Origin: Planctomycetaceae bacterium
Lineage (GTDB): Bacteria; Planctomycetota; PLA2
DNA length: 47,572 bases
Direction of reading: 5' to 3'
Assembly: GCA_011525755.1 (NCBI GenBank)
Contig: WYBS01000146.1
Span: 1 to 47,572 of the forward strand
Each line of letters begins with the position of its first letter. Position 1 is the stretch's first letter. This document shows, piece after piece, positions 7,814-18,327 of the stretch. Made by a program: the position numbers and the translations under genes. Below the pieces are notes generated by a model. It worked only from the letters and a program-made list of their open reading frames with translations. It was not told the DNA's origin and searched no databases.

Positions 7814-8692
7814 CTACTCCAGGTTCTGGACCTGCTCCTTGAGCCGGTCCACGTCCGCCTTGAGAGCGATCACGGCCCGCGCGATCTCCACGTCCTGGCT
7901 CTTCGAGCCGATCGTGTTCGTCTCGCGGAGCATCTCCTGCGCGAGGAAGTCGAGCGTGCGGCCGATCTCGCCCTCGGTGCCGAGGTAGCGCTCGAACTCG
8001 TCCAGGTGCGCGGAGAGGCGCGTGACCTCCTCGGCGACGTCCGAGCGCTCGGCGTAGACCGCGACCTCCCGGGCGAGCGTCGTCTCGTCGAGCGGCGTGG
8101 CGCCCGCGAGAAGCGCATCGACGCGTTCCTTCAGCCGCCGCGCGTACTCCTTCACGACCTCCGGGGCGCGATTCCCGACGAGCGCGAGGTTCTTGCGCAT
8201 GCGCCGGGCGATCGCGCGCAGGTCGCGGACGAGATGTCCCGCCTCGCGCGCGCGCATCGCGTCGAGCGCCTTGAGCGCGGCCTCGGCGGCGGACCTGACC
8301 GCGCGCCAGTCCTCGTCCCCGAGGGGCGCATCGGCAGCCGACTCGAACGCGCCCGGCAGCGCGGCGATGGCCTCGGGGGTCACCGGCCCCTCGACGAGCC
8401 CCTTCTTCCGGAGCGCCGCGATCGCCTTCGCGAAGCCCTCGACGACCTCGCCGTGCACGCGGACGACATCCTCGGGCCGGAGCAGCTGGAGCTTCACGCC
8501 GAAGGAGACCGAGCCGCGCGCGACGTGCTTGCGCACGAGCGCCTCGAGGTCGGGCTCCTTCGCGGAGAGGACCGCGGGCGTGCGGAACGTCACCTTGAGC
8601 GAGCGCGAGTTGACGGACCGCGCCTCGACCTCGGCGGAGACGCGGCGGGTCTTCGCCCGGCCCGCCCCGTAGCCGGTCATGCTGCGGGGCAT
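7814..8692 (-). CDS. yicC: YicC/YloC family endoribonuclease
   Basis: The 292-residue protein begins PRSMTGYGAG, the hallmark N-terminus of the YicC family (usual form MIxSMTGYGxG), which fixes the ATG at 8692 rather than the longer frame. The N-terminal YicC domain spans about 1-160, including EARSVNSRSLKV, and the C-terminal DUF1732-type domain spans about 205-292, with RLSAHLDEFE, GRTLDFLAQEMLRETNTIGSKS and VIALKADVDRLKEQVQNLE. Family members have been reported to act as endoribonucleases. It lies four bases downstream of secG and upstream of gmk in one minus-strand operon. Confidence 0.95.
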   Translation of the reverse strand: MPRSMTGYGAGRAKTRRVSAEVEARSVNSRSLKVTFRTPAVLSAKEPDLEALVRKHVARGSVSFGVKLQLLRPEDVVRVHGEVVEGFAKAIAALRKKGLVEGPVTPEAIAALPGAFESAADAPLGDEDWRAVRSAAEAALKALDAMRAREAGHLVRDLRAIARRMRKNLALVGNRAPEVVKEYARRLKERVDALLAGATPLDETTLAREVAVYAERSDVAEEVTRLSAHLDEFERYLGTEGEIGRTLDFLAQEMLRETNTIGSKSQDVEIARAVIALKADVDRLKEQVQNLE

Positions 8693-8696
8693 GGGG

Positions 8697-9059
8697 CTAG
8701 TTGCCGGGCTTCTCGTCTGCCGGCGGACCCTGGTTCGCCGGGGCGCCGCCATTCGCGGGCGCGACGGCCGGGGGCGGGGCATCCATGACCGACGGCCCCT
8801 CGTCCGTCGGGTCCATCGCCGCGTAGAGGAGCGCGGTTCCCATGAAGACGCCCGCGACCCAGGCGGTGAACTTGTTCACGCTCCCGGTCTGGACGCCGAA
8901 AGTCTCGGCGCCCGCGCCGCCGAACGCGGACGAGAGGCCGCCGCCCTTCGGCTCCTGGAGCAGCACGACGAGCATGAGGAGGAGCGCGCTCAGGATGCAG
9001 ATGAGCATCAGGAGGCCCTTGACGAAGCCCCCGATGCTGAACGCGGCGAGAAGCGTCAT
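8697..9059 (-). CDS. secG: Preprotein translocase subunit SecG
   Basis: The 120-residue protein has two hydrophobic helices (about 9-36 and 64-81) flanking the family-typical LLQEPKGGGLSSAFGG loop and a QTGSVNKFTAW segment. A Pro/Ala/Gly-rich tail after residue 85 is longer than usual. SecG is the small auxiliary subunit of the SecYEG channel. The ATG at 9059 is preceded by GGGAG at four bases, and a TACAAT -10 box lies at 9074-9069. In many bacteria secG follows tpiA directly; here an inverted HEAT gene separates them. Confidence 0.93.
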   Translation of the reverse strand: MTLLAAFSIGGFVKGLLMLICILSALLLMLVVLLQEPKGGGLSSAFGGAGAETFGVQTGSVNKFTAWVAGVFMGTALLYAAMDPTDEGPSVMDAPPPAVAPANGGAPANQGPPADEKPGN

Positions 9060-9068
9060 AAGCTCCCG

Positions 9069-9074
9069 ATTGTA
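9069..9074 (-). promoter_or_regulatory. Putative -10 box (TACAAT) of secG operon
   Basis: The minus strand reads GGGGTACAATCGGGAG just before the secG ATG at 9059. TACAAT matches TATAAT in five of six positions in a very GC-rich setting. No convincing -35 hexamer lies about 17 bases upstream. Confidence 0.5.
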
Positions 9075-9086
9075 CCCCGCGGGCAA

Positions 9087-9114
9087 GGGGTGGGAGGGGG
9101 TCGGGGGGAGGGGG
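9087..9114 (+). other. Strong G-quadruplex-forming motif between divergent promoters
   Basis: Five G-runs of three to six bases occur in 28 nt, separated by loops of one or two bases (runs at 9087-9090, 9092-9094, 9096-9100, 9103-9108 and 9110-9114). This satisfies the G3+N1-7 rule on the plus strand. It sits between the secG -10 box (9069-9074) and the -10 box of the HEAT-repeat gene (9128-9133). Confidence 0.6.
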
Positions 9115-9127
9115 TCCTGCGGGAGGC

Positions 9128-9133
9128 GTACAA
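9128..9133 (+). promoter_or_regulatory. Putative -10 box (TACAAT) of HEAT-repeat gene
   Basis: GCGTACAATGAGG lies 15 bases before the GTG start at 9149. The hexamer matches the consensus in five of six positions; no clear -35 box is seen because the upstream side is the G-run tract. Confidence 0.45.
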
Positions 9134-9148
9134 TGAGGAACGCGCAGG

Positions 9149-11377
9149 GTGGGCTCTCCCTGGCTGGGATTCTTGCGGCGGACGGTCCTGCTCCTCCTGT
9201 CGTGCGCCCTCTGCGGCGCGGTGCTCGTCTCGGCCGGCACCGGCACGGCGCGCGCCGTCGTCCACCGCCGGACCTCCTCGGCAGGGTGCGGCGAGGTGCC
9301 GTCGGCGCGGCCACCCGATCCGCTGCCGGAGCACATGGGCCCCCCGGACCGTGCGGCGGATCCCGAGCCCGCGGAGGCGAGGGCGGACGTCGGCGCGTGG
9401 CCCTACGCGGGCTACGAGGAGCGGCTCTCCGCGGCCCGCCGTCTCGCGTGCTTCGGCGCGGAGGGTGTTGCCGAGCTGCGCAGCGCCGCGAGGCACGGGA
9501 GGCCGGAGATCCGCGCCGTCGCCGCGAGGAAGCTGTCATGGGTGGTCGAGGACGACCTGCGGTGCCTCGATCTTCTCCTCGACGACGGCGACTGGAGCGT
9601 CCGCTTCGCCGCCGGGCTCTCCCTCCTCGAGCGCGCGTCGCACCCGGTGGCGTCGGGGCCGGCTCAGCCGCTCGTGCTGTCGGCGGAGCAGATCGCGGCC
9701 CGGCTGGCGAGGGGGCCGCGCCCGGCCCGGGCCGACGTCCGAAGGGTGCTCGCCCTCGTCCTCGCCGACGGGGCCCAGGAGAGCGCGCCGGGTCTCCTCG
9801 TCCTCGTCCCCGCCCTGGGCGCGCCGGCGGTGGATCTCCTGCGCGATCTCCTCGCCGCGCCCGAGCTCCGGCAGGATGCGATGCGCATGCTCGGGCGGTG
9901 CGGCGAGCTCGGCGCAGCGGTCGCCGCGGACCTCTCGCCGTCGCGCTACCTGAACGGGGACGAGAAGCGAGAGGCGGCGCGGGCGCTCCTCCGGCTCCAA
10001 TGCCGCCTCGACGAGGCGCTGCCGGTGCTCGCCGAGGCCGTGAGCGAGGCGAAGGACGAGTGGCGCCCGTTCGTCCCGCTTCTTCGGAAGTCGCTCGCGG
10101 GCACGGGCCCGATCCCCTCGTGGGACGCGTTGTGGGTCGTCCGCAACATGGGTCCCGCGGCGGCGGAGTGCCTTCCCGACGTGCTCGCCCTCTCCGGGCA
10201 GGTCCCGCGGGACCAGATCATCAGCGCGCTCGCGACGATGGGCGGTTCCGCGAGGGCGGCGATGCCCTGGATCCTCGCCCAGCTCGGCGGCTACGACCCG
10301 CCCGGGACTTTGGACGTGCCGGCGACGGAGTTCGCCATCCTCGGACGGCTCAGGTACGGGCCCATGGACTGGACGATGGTCCTCTCCGACGAGCCGGACG
10401 ACTGCGGGATGGCCACGTCGGACGCGGTGGTCCTGCGAGGCGCCGCCGAGATCGCGCCCGAGGATCCGGCGCTCGTGCGCGAGGCGCTCGCCCGGCTCGA
10501 CGATGCCGAATCTCCCACGAGGGAGGCGGCGACGCTGGCGCTCCGGCATGCCCTCGCGACAGGCCGCATCGGTCTGGATCCGATCGTCGCCCGCATGGTC
10601 GGGGACTCGCATGACCGGATCCGGCGGACGGCCGCATCCGTCCTCGGCCATGCCGCGCGAGGGCGGGAGGACGTCGTCGCCCGGCTCGCGGAGCTGCTCG
10701 ATGCCGGCGACTCCTCCTGCCAGCAGTACGCCGCGAGGGCGCTCGCGGACGCGGGCGCGCAGGAGGCTCTTGCCGCCGCGCTGGATGCGCGTAGCGTCGG
10801 CGCACGGACCTGGGCGGCGGCGGCCCTCCTGCTTCCACGGGGGGAGCACGTGGGGGGGCTCGCCGTCCTCGACGACGACGAGGCCATGAGGGCTGCGCCT
10901 TGGCGGGCTCATGCGTTCGCGGTCATCGAGTCCTCCATGCGCGCGGAGGACCCGGCGATCCGGCGGATCGCCGCGCACGTCGCGGGGTCCCGCTACTGGC
11001 CGGGCGGGTGGGACGCGCTCGCGACGGCGGCGCGGGACCCCGACAGCGAGGTCCGTCGCACCGCGGAGGCGTTCCTCAACGGCGCGGTCAACTTCTCGTC
11101 GCTCTACCCTCCCATGGAGCTGGAGCCCCGCTCTCTCGATTTCGATCGCGAGCCTGACCTCTCCTGCGCCGAAGTCGAGCGCACGCTGCGCGCGAGCTTG
11201 GCGTCGTCGGTGCGCGCGGAGGAACGGTGGATCCCGGTCGACCTTGTCGAGCTTGCGGACGGAGGCGGCATCGAGGAGCCGGCCGCGAGCGCCCTTTTCG
11301 AGGCGATCGCCGCGGACCCGGACCTCCACGCCTTCGAGCGGTGGTGCGCGGCGCGGGCGCTCGACGAACGGAGGTGA
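9149..11377 (+). CDS. Exported or membrane-anchored HEAT-repeat protein
   Basis: The 742-residue protein has an N-terminal hydrophobic segment (about 9-30, LRRTVLLLLSCALCGAVLV), a Pro-rich linker to about 85, then many degenerate 30-37-residue alpha-helical repeats. HEAT-like signatures include EIRAVAARKL, WSVRFAAGLSLL, SPTREAATLALRHAL, DRIRRTAASVLGHAA and SEVRRTAEAFL. HEAT arrays form solenoids for protein contacts; no enzymatic motif is visible. The GTG at 9149 is the first start giving a signal-like N-terminus. The gene is inverted between secG and tpiA, two genes often adjacent elsewhere, and its stop directly abuts the tpiA stop. Location at the inner-membrane periplasmic face is inferred. 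Confidence 0.82.
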   Translation: MGSPWLGFLRRTVLLLLSCALCGAVLVSAGTGTARAVVHRRTSSAGCGEVPSARPPDPLPEHMGPPDRAADPEPAEARADVGAWPYAGYEERLSAARRLACFGAEGVAELRSAARHGRPEIRAVAARKLSWVVEDDLRCLDLLLDDGDWSVRFAAGLSLLERASHPVASGPAQPLVLSAEQIAARLARGPRPARADVRRVLALVLADGAQESAPGLLVLVPALGAPAVDLLRDLLAAPELRQDAMRMLGRCGELGAAVAADLSPSRYLNGDEKREAARALLRLQCRLDEALPVLAEAVSEAKDEWRPFVPLLRKSLAGTGPIPSWDALWVVRNMGPAAAECLPDVLALSGQVPRDQIISALATMGGSARAAMPWILAQLGGYDPPGTLDVPATEFAILGRLRYGPMDWTMVLSDEPDDCGMATSDAVVLRGAAEIAPEDPALVREALARLDDAESPTREAATLALRHALATGRIGLDPIVARMVGDSHDRIRRTAASVLGHAARGREDVVARLAELLDAGDSSCQQYAARALADAGAQEALAAALDARSVGARTWAAAALLLPRGEHVGGLAVLDDDEAMRAAPWRAHAFAVIESSMRAEDPAIRRIAAHVAGSRYWPGGWDALATAARDPDSEVRRTAEAFLNGAVNFSSLYPPMELEPRSLDFDREPDLSCAEVERTLRASLASSVRAEERWIPVDLVELADGGGIEEPAASALFEAIAADPDLHAFERWCAARALDERR

Positions 11378-13152
<1,775 letters not shown>

Positions 13153-13169
13153 GGGGGGGCTGGGGGGGA

Positions 13170-13175
13170 AGTGTA
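13170..13175 (-). promoter_or_regulatory. Putative -10 box (TACACT) of aroF-tpiA
   Basis: The minus strand reads GGGGGTACACTTCCCC ahead of the aroF ATG at 13152. The GTACA core and its distance to the start codon resemble the secG, 9128 and 32001 boxes. The stretch between box and ATG is nearly all C and has no Shine-Dalgarno. Confidence 0.4.
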
Positions 13176-13195
13176 CCCCCGCCCTTGCCCCGGCT

Positions 13196-14191
13196 CTAGC
13201 CGTTGAAGGCCTCCGGCTTGCCCGCCGTGGCCCCTTGGGGGGCGGAGGCGGGTTCCCGGAGCAGCTCCTCCGCCAGCCGCGCGTAGTCCTTCGCCCCCTT
13301 CGAGCGGGGGAAGGCGAACCCCACGGGAGCCCGGAGCATGGGCGCCCGCACGAGGTTCGCGTCCGTCCGGATGGGGGGGAGGACGCGTTCCTTGAGCCCC
13401 CCCTTGATCGCCTCGAGGATCTCCTGGCCGACCTTCAGGCGGCCGTCGATCTTCGTCGGGAGGAAGCGGAGCGCGACGCCGCGGCCGAGCCGGCTGCGGA
13501 TGAGCGCGACGGTGTTCGTGAGGTCGGAGATCGCCTTGATCGAGTAGGTCTGCGCCTCGATCGGCACGAGCGCCTCCTCGCACGCGACGAGCGCGTTGAC
13601 CGTCACGAGCGAGAGGTTCGGCGGGCAGTCGAGGAGCAGGAAGTCGTACTCGTCGCGGATCCCCTCGAGCTTCCTGTCGAGGATCGTCTCGCGCAGGAAG
13701 GCGTCGAAGATCTTGATCTCGACGCCCGCGAGCCGCGGCCGCGCGGGGATGCACGAGAGCCCGGGGATCCGTGTCTCCCGGACCGCCTTCCGGGCGTCGA
13801 ACTCCTCCTCGACGAAGAGCTCCTCGACGGAGGGATCCCCCTCCTTCATCTCGACGCCGAGCGACGACGTGAGGTTCGCCTGCGGGTCGAGGTCGATCGC
13901 GAGGACCTTCCTTCCGCGGCGCGCCAGCGCGCCCGCGAGGTTGAAGGTGGTCGTGGTCTTCCCGACGCCCCCCTTCTGGTTCACGATCGCGATCCGGCGG
14001 GGGCGGACGGGGGCCGTGAGGCCGACGATCCGCCTCGCCTCCTCGAAGTCGTAGACGCGATGGTTCTCCGGGGTCCGGCGAGGGGGAGGCAGCGTCCCGC
14101 GCTCCTCGAGCGCCCGGAGCTCCGACTTCTCCACCCCGGCCATCCGGGCCACTTCGGAGAGCGTGAAGTGGGGCCGTATCTTGAGGATCAA
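13196..14191 (-). CDS. ParA/Soj-type ATPase fused to an N-terminal MerR-like HTH
   Basis: The 331-residue protein joins a MerR-like winged HTH (about 8-57: FTLSEVARMAGVEKSELRALEERG, ending NHRVYDFEEARRI) to a ParA-type ATPase. The deviant Walker A NQKGGVGKTTT is at 71-81 with signature Lys73 and P-loop Lys78; a DLDPQANLT motif and the Walker B LLLDCPPNLS follow. Such ATPases position chromosomes, plasmids or other cargo; the HTH could supply the DNA specificity normally given by ParB or CopG-type partners. No parB is in the window. TTG at 14191 is the only start that keeps the HTH, with AGGA nine bases upstream. The last about 18 residues (PASAPQGATAGKP) are encoded by dispersed repeat A. Confidence 0.88.
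   Translation of the reverse strand: MILKIRPHFTLSEVARMAGVEKSELRALEERGTLPPPRRTPENHRVYDFEEARRIVGLTAPVRPRRIAIVNQKGGVGKTTTTFNLAGALARRGRKVLAIDLDPQANLTSSLGVEMKEGDPSVEELFVEEEFDARKAVRETRIPGLSCIPARPRLAGVEIKIFDAFLRETILDRKLEGIRDEYDFLLLDCPPNLSLVTVNALVACEEALVPIEAQTYSIKAISDLTNTVALIRSRLGRGVALRFLPTKIDGRLKVGQEILEAIKGGLKERVLPPIRTDANLVRAPMLRAPVGFAFPRSKGAKDYARLAEELLREPASAPQGATAGKPEAFNG
13215..13252. repeat. Dispersed repeat A, inside the ParA-like C-terminus
   Basis: The plus strand reads GGCTTGCCCGCCGTGGCCCC then TTGGGGGGCGGAGGCGGG. It shares the GGCTTGCCYGCCG core and the GCGGAGGCGGG end with the copy at 7758-7789. Here the repeat encodes the protein's low-complexity tail. Confidence 0.5.
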
Positions 14192-14347
14192 CGGGCATGA
14201 TCCTACGACCTGTGGTAGGGGTCGGCAAGCCCGGTCCCTGTCGTGACTTTCCGCACACGCGGCTGGCTTCGTAAGCTAGTATCTTCCAAGGAGTTGCACG
14301 CGCGGGGGGCCAGGGGGCCCGCCGGGCGTGCGATTTCGCTCCGGAGA

Positions 14348-16282
<1,935 letters not shown>

Positions 16283-16316
16283 GCGGCGGCATGGAGCCGA
16301 CGGCGCTTCGCGCCGC

Positions 16317-16511
16317 GGCTCATGCCGGCTGGGCGTGCACGCGGCGCGGACGCCCTGACCGCGCGTGCGCGAGGCCCGCCCCTGCGGCCGATGCGCCTCG
16401 GGCCGGGGCTCATGCCGCTGGGCGTGCACGCGGTGCGGACGCCCTGACCGCGCGTGCGCGAGGCCCGCCCCTGCGGCCGATGCGCCTCGGGCCGGGGCTC
16501 ATGCCGGCCGG
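16317..16511. repeat. Tandem repeat, two near-identical 89-90 bp units plus partial copies
   Basis: Unit 1 (16321-16410) and unit 2 (16411-16499) differ by one missing G near the start and one C/T change; a third unit begins at 16500 and fades after about 12 bases. A weaker partial match precedes unit 1. Units begin CATGCCGGCTGGGCGTGCAC and end GCCTCGGGCCGGGGCT. They fill most of the 352-nt gap between the sigma-54 activator and the next gene. No convincing coding frame or hairpin accounts for them. Confidence 0.85.
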
Positions 16512-16566
16512 TCCGGGCGGGTGGCGCGACGACGTCCGCGCCGCTGCTGCCCCGGCTCGGCCCCCC

Positions 16567-16589
16567 GGCTTGCCCGCCGCCGCGGCGGG
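16567..16589. repeat. Dispersed repeat A, short copy
   Basis: GGCTTGCCCGCCGCCGCGGC followed by GGG matches the core of the copies at 7758 and 13215. This copy lies in the intergenic region about 45 bases before the next gene's start and is followed by a C-rich run. Confidence 0.4.
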
Positions 16590-16634
16590 AGCCCCCCTCC
16601 TCCCTTCCGTGCTCTCGTGGTTAGTCTTGATGGC

Positions 16635-18200
16635 ATGCGCCGCGTGCTCGCGCTGCTCATCCTCGCTGCGGCCGCCCCGGCCGACGACATCTACGGCAAG
16701 CAGGGCAGCAAGCCCTTCGTCTCCGGCGTGAAGGTCGTCGCCGAGACCGACAAGGTCGTCTACATCGACAAGTCCCTGAAGGAGCGCTCCTTCGCGAGGG
16801 AGATGGTCGGCCGCATCGAGAAGAAGCGCTCCGACGTCCACGAGTGCCTCGAGATGCTCGACGCGGCGAAGGACGGCGACGCGATGGTCGCGGTCGCGAA
16901 GTGGGCCCTTGAGCGGAACTTCGGAAAACCCGCCGTCGACTCGATCTACGGGCGCGCCCTCGCCCTCGACCCGAGGAACGCCGCGGCGAACACCGCGCTC
17001 GGCCGCGTCCTCTACAAGGACGCGTGGATGACCCCCGAAGAGAAGGCGGAGCGCGAGAAGATGGACGAGGAGGCGGACATGGCCGCGAAAGGCCTCGTCC
17101 GCCACGGCGACGAGTGGGTCACGCCCGAGGACAAGGCGAAGCTCGACCAGGGCCTCGTGAAGCGCGACGGCCGCTGGATGACCGAGGACGAGATCAGGGA
17201 GGCCGAGGGGTTCGTCAAGCACGAGGGCAAGTGGGTGAAGAAGGAGGAGCTCGAGGCCCTGAAGCTCCTCGGCCCCGCGCGGAAGGACACGGGCCTCGGC
17301 GACGCGCTCGCGGTCGCGCAGACCGACCGCTTCCTCGTCCTCGGCGACCTGCCTCCCGATCAGCTGAACGACCTCGGCGCGACGATGGAGCGCCTCTACG
17401 CCGAATGGAGGAAGGTCTTCCCCGATGCCGACGAGAAGCAGCTCTTCGGCGGCTCGAAGTACACGCTCTACGCGTTCAAGAAGAGCCCGCCCTACCAGAA
17501 GCTCGTCCGCGCGCTCTTCGACCGGCTGAAGGAGGACAAGAGCCACTCCGCGGCATGGCTCCAGCGCGAGGAGGAGCGCTCCCGCGCGCGCCTCCGGGTC
17601 ACCTCCTTCTGGGACGTCCTGCCGCTGCCCCACAGCGCGCACGTCCAGATGCCCGACCCGTACGAGGGGCTGAAGGCCCACGCCGCGCACTTCGTCGCGA
17701 ACGCGCTCGCGACGCGCCACGCCCGGCTCGGCTTCCCGACGTGGTGGCTCAACGAGGGCATCGGCTACCACTTCGAGAAGCAGATCGCGGGCTCGATCCA
17801 GACCTTCAGCACCGACGTGGGCGTCGCGAAGTACGCGGAGCAGCCGGGCGGCGAGGCGAAGAGCGACCCGTGGCTCGACGCGACCCAGTGGAACAACCTC
17901 CTCACGCAGCTCGTGCGCACGGGCCGCGACCCGCAGCTCGAGCAGATCAAGGGGAGAAACCTCTACGAGGACAGGAACAAGCTCTCGGTGCAGGACCTCG
18001 CGAAGGCGCACAGCGTCGTCACGTTCCTGATCCTCGACGACCCGAAGAAGTTCGCGGCGTTCTTCAGGGACGCGAAGACCGGGAGCGGGAGCGAGGTCGA
18101 GCGCGAGGTCGCGGCGGTGATCAAGCACTACGGGAGCTACGGCAAGATCGAGGAGCGCTGGAAGGCGTACGCGCTGAACGGATTCCGCCTCGCCCGGTAG
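16635..18200 (+). CDS. Secreted protein with short W-containing repeats and a degenerate peptidase-MA-like domain
   Basis: The 521-residue protein starts with a signal peptide (1-16, MRRVLALLILAAAAPA). A small segment (about 20-60) and a helical region precede three about 20-residue repeats (GLVRHGDEWVTPED, GLVKRDGRWMTEDE, GFVKHEGKWVKKEE). The C-terminal region resembles gluzincin-type peptidase MA domains: AAHFVANALATRHARLGFPTWWLNEGIGYHFE. The downstream WLNEG Glu is kept, but the zinc-binding HExxH position reads HFVAN, so it is probably not a peptidase. ATG at 16635 is chosen for the signal peptide; the long upstream frame is repeat sequence. The function may be envelope binding or scaffolding, which is inference. 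Confidence 0.75.
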   Translation: MRRVLALLILAAAAPADDIYGKQGSKPFVSGVKVVAETDKVVYIDKSLKERSFAREMVGRIEKKRSDVHECLEMLDAAKDGDAMVAVAKWALERNFGKPAVDSIYGRALALDPRNAAANTALGRVLYKDAWMTPEEKAEREKMDEEADMAAKGLVRHGDEWVTPEDKAKLDQGLVKRDGRWMTEDEIREAEGFVKHEGKWVKKEELEALKLLGPARKDTGLGDALAVAQTDRFLVLGDLPPDQLNDLGATMERLYAEWRKVFPDADEKQLFGGSKYTLYAFKKSPPYQKLVRALFDRLKEDKSHSAAWLQREEERSRARLRVTSFWDVLPLPHSAHVQMPDPYEGLKAHAAHFVANALATRHARLGFPTWWLNEGIGYHFEKQIAGSIQTFSTDVGVAKYAEQPGGEAKSDPWLDATQWNNLLTQLVRTGRDPQLEQIKGRNLYEDRNKLSVQDLAKAHSVVTFLILDDPKKFAAFFRDAKTGSGSEVEREVAAVIKHYGSYGKIEERWKAYALNGFRLAR

Positions 18201-18219
18201 ACGGATGAGAGGGGGCCTG

Positions 18220-18243
18220 GGGGAGGGAAACCGGACCCTCCCC
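18220..18243. terminator. GC hairpin after the pseudo-peptidase gene
   Basis: GGGGAGGG (18220-18227) pairs with CCCTCCCC (18236-18243) across an 8-nt loop, 20 bases after the stop at 18200. It is terminator-like but without a T-tract. Confidence 0.5.
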
Positions 18244-18255
18244 CGGACCCCGGCA

Positions 18256-18276
18256 CTGGGTCATCGGATGACCCAG
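18256..18276. promoter_or_regulatory. Perfect 9-bp inverted repeat upstream of the HEAT-kinase-FHA operon
   Basis: CTGGGTCAT and ATGACCCAG flank a 3-nt centre. It lies 40 bases before the -10 box at 18316, so it could be an operator, or the second half of a double terminator for the preceding gene. A related CTGGGTCAT sequence was not noticed elsewhere. Confidence 0.45.
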
Positions 18277-18315
18277 GTGCCTCCCCCTCCCGTCCGCCTC
18301 CCCCGGGATGGCGGA

Positions 18316-18321
18316 TAGAAT
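18316..18321 (+). promoter_or_regulatory. Putative -10 box (TAGAAT), start codon 6 nt downstream
   Basis: GGATAGAATTGGTGCGTG precedes the GTG at 18328. A transcript starting about seven bases after the hexamer would begin at or next to the GTG, giving a leaderless mRNA. Confidence 0.45.
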
Positions 18322-18327
18322 TGGTGC

